Shown here: positions 58,581 to 64,000 of the stretch, one piece after another
Layout of the letters: the number at the start of each line of letters is the position of its first letter
How positions within the stretch are numbered: position 1 is the first letter of the stretch
Assembly: GCF_041146395.1 (NCBI RefSeq)
Contig: NC_091006.1
Span: forward strand, 9,678,001 to 9,742,000
Origin: Eulemur rufifrons
Lineage: Eukaryota; Chordata; Mammalia; Primates; Lemuridae
DNA length: 64,000 nt
Reading direction: 5' to 3'
Notes under the pieces: model-generated
Told to the model about the DNA's origin: nothing
Databases searched by the model: none
What the model saw: only the letters and a program-made list of their open reading frames with translations
Translations under genes and position numbers: made by a program

Positions 58581-61500
58581 GCCTTGCCGGTGATTTTTCA
58601 AAGAAAGGAGTCAGAGGACTAGGATAATAGTCTGGACTTGACACTGTGGTGTGTCTTGTCCTTCGGGTAAAAGCACACCAAGTACCAAGGGCAGAGTCCC
58701 GCCCTGGCATCTTTGATGCTGGAACCCGGCATTCTGATGCTTGCACAGACGCATGGCTCAGTTCTCAGTCAAAGACTCGTCTGCAAACCTCTGAAGTTCT
58801 CTGGGTAGTTCCTTCCTCTCCACAAATCCTCACCTTCTTGTCTGATATTTGTTTCCTCAACTGGGTGAGACTGTTGGGCTCTCTCTGGGTATGTACTCCT
58901 GGCTCTGTAGCCTGGAAACTGCCAGCAGACTGTAAGCTCGGGAAGTCACAGCACTGATCTCGTTTGTTTCCTTTCTCTTACGGATCAGAGGCCCACGCTG
59001 CCTATTGTCTAATATCTGAAAACTGTCATTCCATATATTTTATGTTTGTTTAAGGTAGGAAGGTAAATCTGGACCCTGTTACTTCATCATGGACAGATGT
59101 AGAAGAGAGAGCTTTGGTTTTTAATCTGAAAAATGGGAGAAATAATTGCTACTTCTGTGGCACCATCTCAACTAAGCTGTTTTAGAACTTGCTAAAATTA
59201 TAATGCTGCCTCTTCTACAGACAGGATTACCCTATCTTAGTTGCACTAAGCTGAAGATTACTGGCCACTAAGACAGACTCTTTTTGATGGGGTTCACTCT
59301 CCTTGGTCCTGCCAAGTACAAAGCCCAAAGTGTGACTACGACCTGCCCTACTGGCTCCAGCCCTCACTGAAGGTTGTCAATAATCCCAAAGAGCTGTCCT
59401 CGCCAGCTCAGTGACTGCGGTATGTGGGTTTAAAAATAGAAAGATTTTATATACTTCATGCACACAGAGAAGGCATGCTAACCACCCACCTCCTTTTTGT
59501 TAACTCTTTCTCTGGGCAGAGATCTTGAGCTCATCGTCAGTTACTGAAAGTCTTTGCCTGGGCGGTAATCTCAAATTTTAGAAGCCCCTTTTAGGGGGCT
59601 GTGATGAGATGAAACCTGTAGTTTGCAGATGATTAGCCTAGTGAAGGTTCCATTTCCTGTATGGACCTATATAGAAACCTGTTTTATCTTCTGTTGTAAC
59701 AGATGCTGGTGAGCATTTGCCTCCAGGACAATTTGGACTGATCAATAGAAAGCATCTTTATTGAAGAAGATCAGAAGTCCAATTGTGACTTTCTTCGTGA
59801 TGTTGCATCTCACAGTGGACCCACGGCTCTGTATAGACCTAGCTATCTATAACTAATGGTTTCTAGATGCTCAAAATGTTCCTGCCTCGTGGGTGGAAAT
59901 TCAACATTGGCTGGTGGCCCCTGTGACCTCTGTGACACCATCCAATGTCTCTGAAAGTGTTCTTGTCTGGTAGCCACAAGAGGTTACAAACCCATTTTTA
60001 TTTTTCTTCCTTAACATAAGCTACTCACCAAAAGGCCCTGGTCCACATTGTTGCCACATAACTGATGCGTCTTCAGGATGATGGTGCAACCCACGAAGCT
60101 GTTCAGCCTGTAAGGGTATGAACTATTGCTGCTGTTTCCAGTTTAACTCTAGTTTTAACCTAGTCTTGATCTTTACCTTAAATTTTTTTTCTAATTCAAT
60201 GTCTTCTGACCAATTCATATCTTTCATAAAGAATCACAAAAAAAAAAACCCCACAATTTTACATTTTCATTTGAAGCTGGAAACTTTAGTTTTCCTTTTA
60301 TTAAAAAAATACAATTGGACTTTATCCGTCAATAACAGAGAACAATATTGCAAACACGGTAGTCATCCCCTCTTCCCATTTGGACACAGGAGCCACAATT
60401 GACGCTGGACACTCATACATAGGTAGAGGCTGCACCACATGGGGACGCTGTGGTGACTAGGTGTCCAATTTCTTGGGGATACATCTTGGAACTGGCTGTA
60501 TCGTACACAGGTCTAGATGGTCAACCCTGTGAGCAACATCTAATGAAAGCACTGGATTATGAAAAGAGACCCCAACTCCCTCTACCCCAGCACAACATGA
60601 AAAACTACTAAAGCAGAGAGTACACACCTAGTATCAACAATGGAATCCCCATACAGTTAGTAGAGAATTGTAATATCAGAATACAAATAAATGGCTTTGA
60701 GATTTTTATCAGAAAAAAAAATCTCTGGCTTTTACATAGGTTTGGTTCTTTTTTAACTTCATCCCAACTACTACAATTTCTACTTACAATCACATGTACG
60801 CATTATTATTATTTCTAAATAAACTATGAATTCAGGTTAATAGAATGCTCTTGAAGATTTTCAAAAGTACAGAAAATTCAGAAACTTACACATAGAGAAA
60901 GTTTTAGCCTGCCACAAAATGTCCTGCCAGGTTCATATGGTCTTTGTCTTCTCAGAAGGCAAGTAACAGTGGAGAAAAAATGTGGAAAAACCAATTAGAG
61001 AACAAGAAGAGCTTATGGTCAGAAGAATCACCACCCTAAAGGGTCTGCGGTGACCCAAGGGCATGGATTATCAACAATCCAGACCTAAGTAAACACTGTC
61101 AGGAAGTGAACTAGAAGAACCTGGGCAAGAAAGAGGAACAATATCCAAAAGGAATATCCAGGTTTCAAGAATTTGACCCAATAGTGAAATTCCAGGAACC
61201 ATCCCCAAAGAAGACAGGAAATGATCATGAAGATTGTCATAACTCTAGAATGAAAATCCAATAGAACACAGAAGGCATAAAGGAGTCCAGACAGATGATA
61301 CAAATACTATGGAAAGGTTTATCAATCACTAACCTATTTCCATGGAAATGCCATCCCCAGTAGATTACAAATCAGTACCACATTAGCCATAAAAAAGAAA
61401 ATCCAGCTGTGCTGTTTCAACATGAGGATCCACTTGACAAATGCCAAAAGCAACACATTTTAAACGTAACAACACTATTTGTATTGCAAGGTCTATAAAA

Positions 61501-61670
61501 CATACTCATTTAGTTAGACCCCCCAAATGAATCCAAATAAAAATTAAATTATCCTAAGCAGTAAAAACTGCCTACATCATAAACTTGTTTGTGGTTTTAC
61601 AAAAGCTGTTTTATAAAGTTTTATCTACTGACAACAGCCAAAGTTGCTGAATATTAGCTTGGTATCTGGT
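58581..61670. other. Right flank, no gene seen
   Basis: Unassigned sequence. Frames up to 103 codons (58,646-58,957) without motif support; part could be internal retroviral sequence continuing from the LTR but I saw no clear protein. Confidence 0.45.
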
Positions 61671-61673
61671 TTT

Positions 61674-61690
61674 ATCTCTCTCTCTCTCTC

Positions 61691-61728
<38 letters not shown>

Positions 61729-61736
61729 ACAAAATT
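61674..61736. repeat. (TC)n(AC)n microsatellite
   Basis: About eight tc units followed by some seventeen ac units with a small interruption. Confidence 0.95.
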
Positions 61737-62425
61737 AGCATCTGAACCATCTTCCTACATGAGGAATTTTTCACAAGAGGAATGGACATCACCCAGAGAT
61801 CATGGACTTGGAATTGGATGCAGTAATAGGAAAGTTTGATTTATTCCTTTGTGGTTTTGGTTCTAAGAGAGATAGTTGTGTTAAATTAGATAGGAGGCTA
61901 TATACATATTTAAATATGTGAAAGTATAGAAAGCAAAGAAAATGTTAGATTGGGTAGGCCAAAGGGTGGGGTATACTGGAACCTTTTTTTTTTTTTTTTT
62001 TTGCTGCTGGTTAGCAAATGAATAACAATTCTCTGAATGACAAATTGTCCACTTAATTAGTATGAATGGAAGGTAGAGCCCACCTACCACTAGACTCTGA
62101 AAAACACCAGGCCCTCGTGGCTCTGGTTCCAACCTTCCTCACTGCTCATGCGCAGGCGCCGCCTAGCATCCACCAGGCCTGGGCACTTGCCTCAGACTTG
62201 GAATCAAGAGAAATTGGTGCAGAGATGTGATCTTGCGGAATTCTCAAGGATTCCACAGCAGAATTACGGCACTTGTTTCTGTCTCTATAACCCTGACTAC
62301 AGTCTTAACAGTTTCTTGCCAATTCTTGGAGCCACGTATACTTTTAATAAACTTCCTTTTCTGAATCAACAGCTAGAGTTGGCTCATATGCTTTCTAACT
62401 AAAGTCCTAGGCTGCTGCAATTTGT
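61737..62425. other. Right flank, no gene seen
   Basis: A T-tract lies at 61,984-62,003. Nothing gene-like. Confidence 0.45.
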
Positions 62426-62429
62426 AATG

Positions 62430-62935
62430 AGCAATATGCTATTTACTGATGTGAGCCATCAAGTCTTTGCAGGACATTTCCCCAGGGGGCCTTAGACTGA
62501 CTGAGGTATCCCTTCTCTTTCTTCCCTGTAGTTCTTAAGAATAATTGTAGAATGTGCTGGGAATGCAACACCCTGAGATAACGGAGAATTGGCCAAAACA
62601 GCCCAGGCTCTGTTCCAGTTCCCACAAAAAGATTAAAGGATTACATCCTCCAAAAACAGAATGTCCTCAATGCCTTAGCTCAGTGAGTCTTGTGACCCTG
62701 GCATATAAAACCCAGAGTGGGCTGCTTTCCAGGGTCCCTGAGCTGCAAGCAGAGCACACACAAACAAGACTCCATCTACCCCAGGCAGCTTTCCTGAGCC
62801 TTAGGGAACTGGCTTATGATGAATCTTAGGCTTCCAGTGTCCCTTGCCACTCATCTGTAAGTAACCAACCTATTTCACATAATTTGTTGTGTGTGTGTTC
62901 TGTCTCACCGGACTCAGACAGTCGGTAACCAGTGC
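62430..62935 (+). mobile_element. Possible LTR
   Basis: Has a TATA element (catataaaacccagagtg at about 62,701) placed mid-way and an end reading 'caccggactcagacagtcgg'. Promoter-like middle with a retroviral-type end suggests a solitary LTR. Boundaries approximate. Confidence 0.4.
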
Positions 62936-63089
62936 ACAGGGAACCTGCTTCACAGTCTTCTTAAGTGAAACAGAGCCCATGTGCAACCTCAATCAACAAA
63001 CTGGAAAAATACTGATTTTTCCACATAAAGTTCTAAAGGCCGAGATAAGATTATTGGGTTTTATCAAGCACATTAAATAAGACATACAA

Positions 63090-63222
63090 CACCAGGCGTG
63101 GTGTCTCATGCCTGTAATCCCAGAAACTCAGGAAGTTGAGGCAGAAGTTTTGCTTGAACCCAGAAGTTTGAGACCAGCCTGGGTGATATAGTGGGATCCC
63201 ATCCCCCTCCCCCCAAAAAAGA
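63090..63222 (+). mobile_element. Alu left-monomer fragment
   Basis: Diverged Alu-like monomer ('caggcgtggtgtctcatgcc' to 'gggatcccatccccctcccc') ending in a short A-rich tail. Confidence 0.7.
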
Positions 63223-64000
63223 CATACAGTATAAATATTATGTACAAAATCCATAAGAAATTTAAAAAGACAAAAGATGTATCTGAAAACAGCATCAAAA
63301 AGTCTAGACTTCTCCCACCTAGCTGAAATCTCCCCAAAAAAACGTGAATAAAAGCACATTTATCTTTGTTAAGCCTCGGAGTAAGCTGAAACATAAAAAT
63401 CACAAAATAAGGTGAAAAGAGCAGAAAAGCAATAAAGACTGAGCAAAAGTGTAGGGAGAAATGGAAAGTGTCCTCAGTAGGTATATTTCTCTGAAGTGAG
63501 GAGGACACCTCTCAACTGCAGACTGAATGGGGAGAACCAAGCGCATTGTATTTCCTGGAGTCATTCTGGCTCTGAGAACCAGAGAAGACCAAGAACGACA
63601 GGGAGAAAAACCTATTTGCATGAAGCAGTCAGCTCCCTGGCACAGTAAACAATGCTAGACTCTGCGTAGTGAGCAGCCAGCAGCTAACTTCACTGTTGAC
63701 TAGAAAGGAGTCAAGGCTAAAATACTTCTCACATACTAAGAGCCTGGAATATAGCTGTTTCAGGAAATACTTCTTACACAAAATGAACAGATGAAAATGA
63801 GTACAAGGCTCGTACAAAGGCATTACAAGAACAAGTGGATGTGGAAAGGCACTAATTTAAAATACTGAAAATAAAAAATATCATTTAAAAAAATAAACAG
63901 AAAAGACAGCAAGCACTAATAATTCTGAAGACCTTACCCTAAAGAACTTGAAACAATCTTACCCCAGGCAACTGCAACTAAGACAAAAGCAATTAAGAGT
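63223..64000. other. Right edge, no gene seen
   Basis: Overlapping minus-strand frames up to 126 codons partly run through the Alu fragment and have no support. Confidence 0.5.

Noticed and set aside
58646..58957. 103-codon plus frame right of arm 2
   Set aside because: No motif, no start context, and it adjoins a probable LTR.

Overview
The window is nuclear DNA of a strepsirrhine primate, most likely a Malagasy lemur. At least fifteen Alu copies are present, and the youngest have the lemur-type middle and right arm (wording around 'gtgagctaggctgacgccac'). The locus is part of the chromosome-19-type KRAB zinc-finger cluster. Two members are recognisable from their exons: ZNF285 on the minus strand at the left edge and ZNF229 on the plus strand in the middle. 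Their sequence resembles what I remember of the human proteins; no alignment was run.

Layout. At 1-8.7 kb lies the 5' half of ZNF285: the KRAB-A exon (113-239), the start-codon exon (4612-4665) and a CpG-rich promoter with its first exon (about 8.58-8.76 kb). Its zinc-finger exon is off the left edge. From 8.8 to 13.6 kb there is only repeat-rich intergenic DNA. From 13.62 to 27.68 kb lies arm 1 of a large inverted duplication, and from 43.66 to 58.01 kb lies arm 2, reverse-complemented. Each arm carries, in the same internal order, a Ser/Pro-rich tandem-repeat gene, an old L1 fragment, and the ZNF229-type promoter with exon 1 and non-coding exon 2. The 16 kb spacer between the arms (27.7-43.65 kb) holds every ZNF229 coding exon, five of them from 28,961 to 37,190, predicting 851 residues: KRAB-A, a KRAB-B/b-type exon and 17 C2H2 fingers. 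From 58 to 64 kb I see repeats and LTR remnants but no gene.

The Ser/Pro-rich gene in arm 1 has an open reading frame of 860 codons (15,754-18,336). Most of it is a coding minisatellite of 15 units, 138-147 bp each, and all size differences between units are multiples of three. I do not recognise its family. The arm 2 copy has fewer units and at least three frameshifts, but it keeps an uninterrupted downstream reading frame that is broken in arm 1.

The most notable architecture is that ZNF229 coding exons sit between inverted arms that each carry a ZNF229-type promoter and 5' non-coding exon. An inversion between the arms would reverse the coding block and still leave it downstream of a promoter. 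ZNF285 and ZNF229 are head-to-head here, whereas I recall both on one strand in human, which fits such an inversion having happened. The arms are mosaic: much of their length is perhaps 80-90% identical by eye, but a stretch of about 290-350 bp just inside intron 1 is about 98% identical, suggesting conversion between arms. The youngest Alus are arm-specific with empty sites in the partner arm, so the duplication is older than they are.
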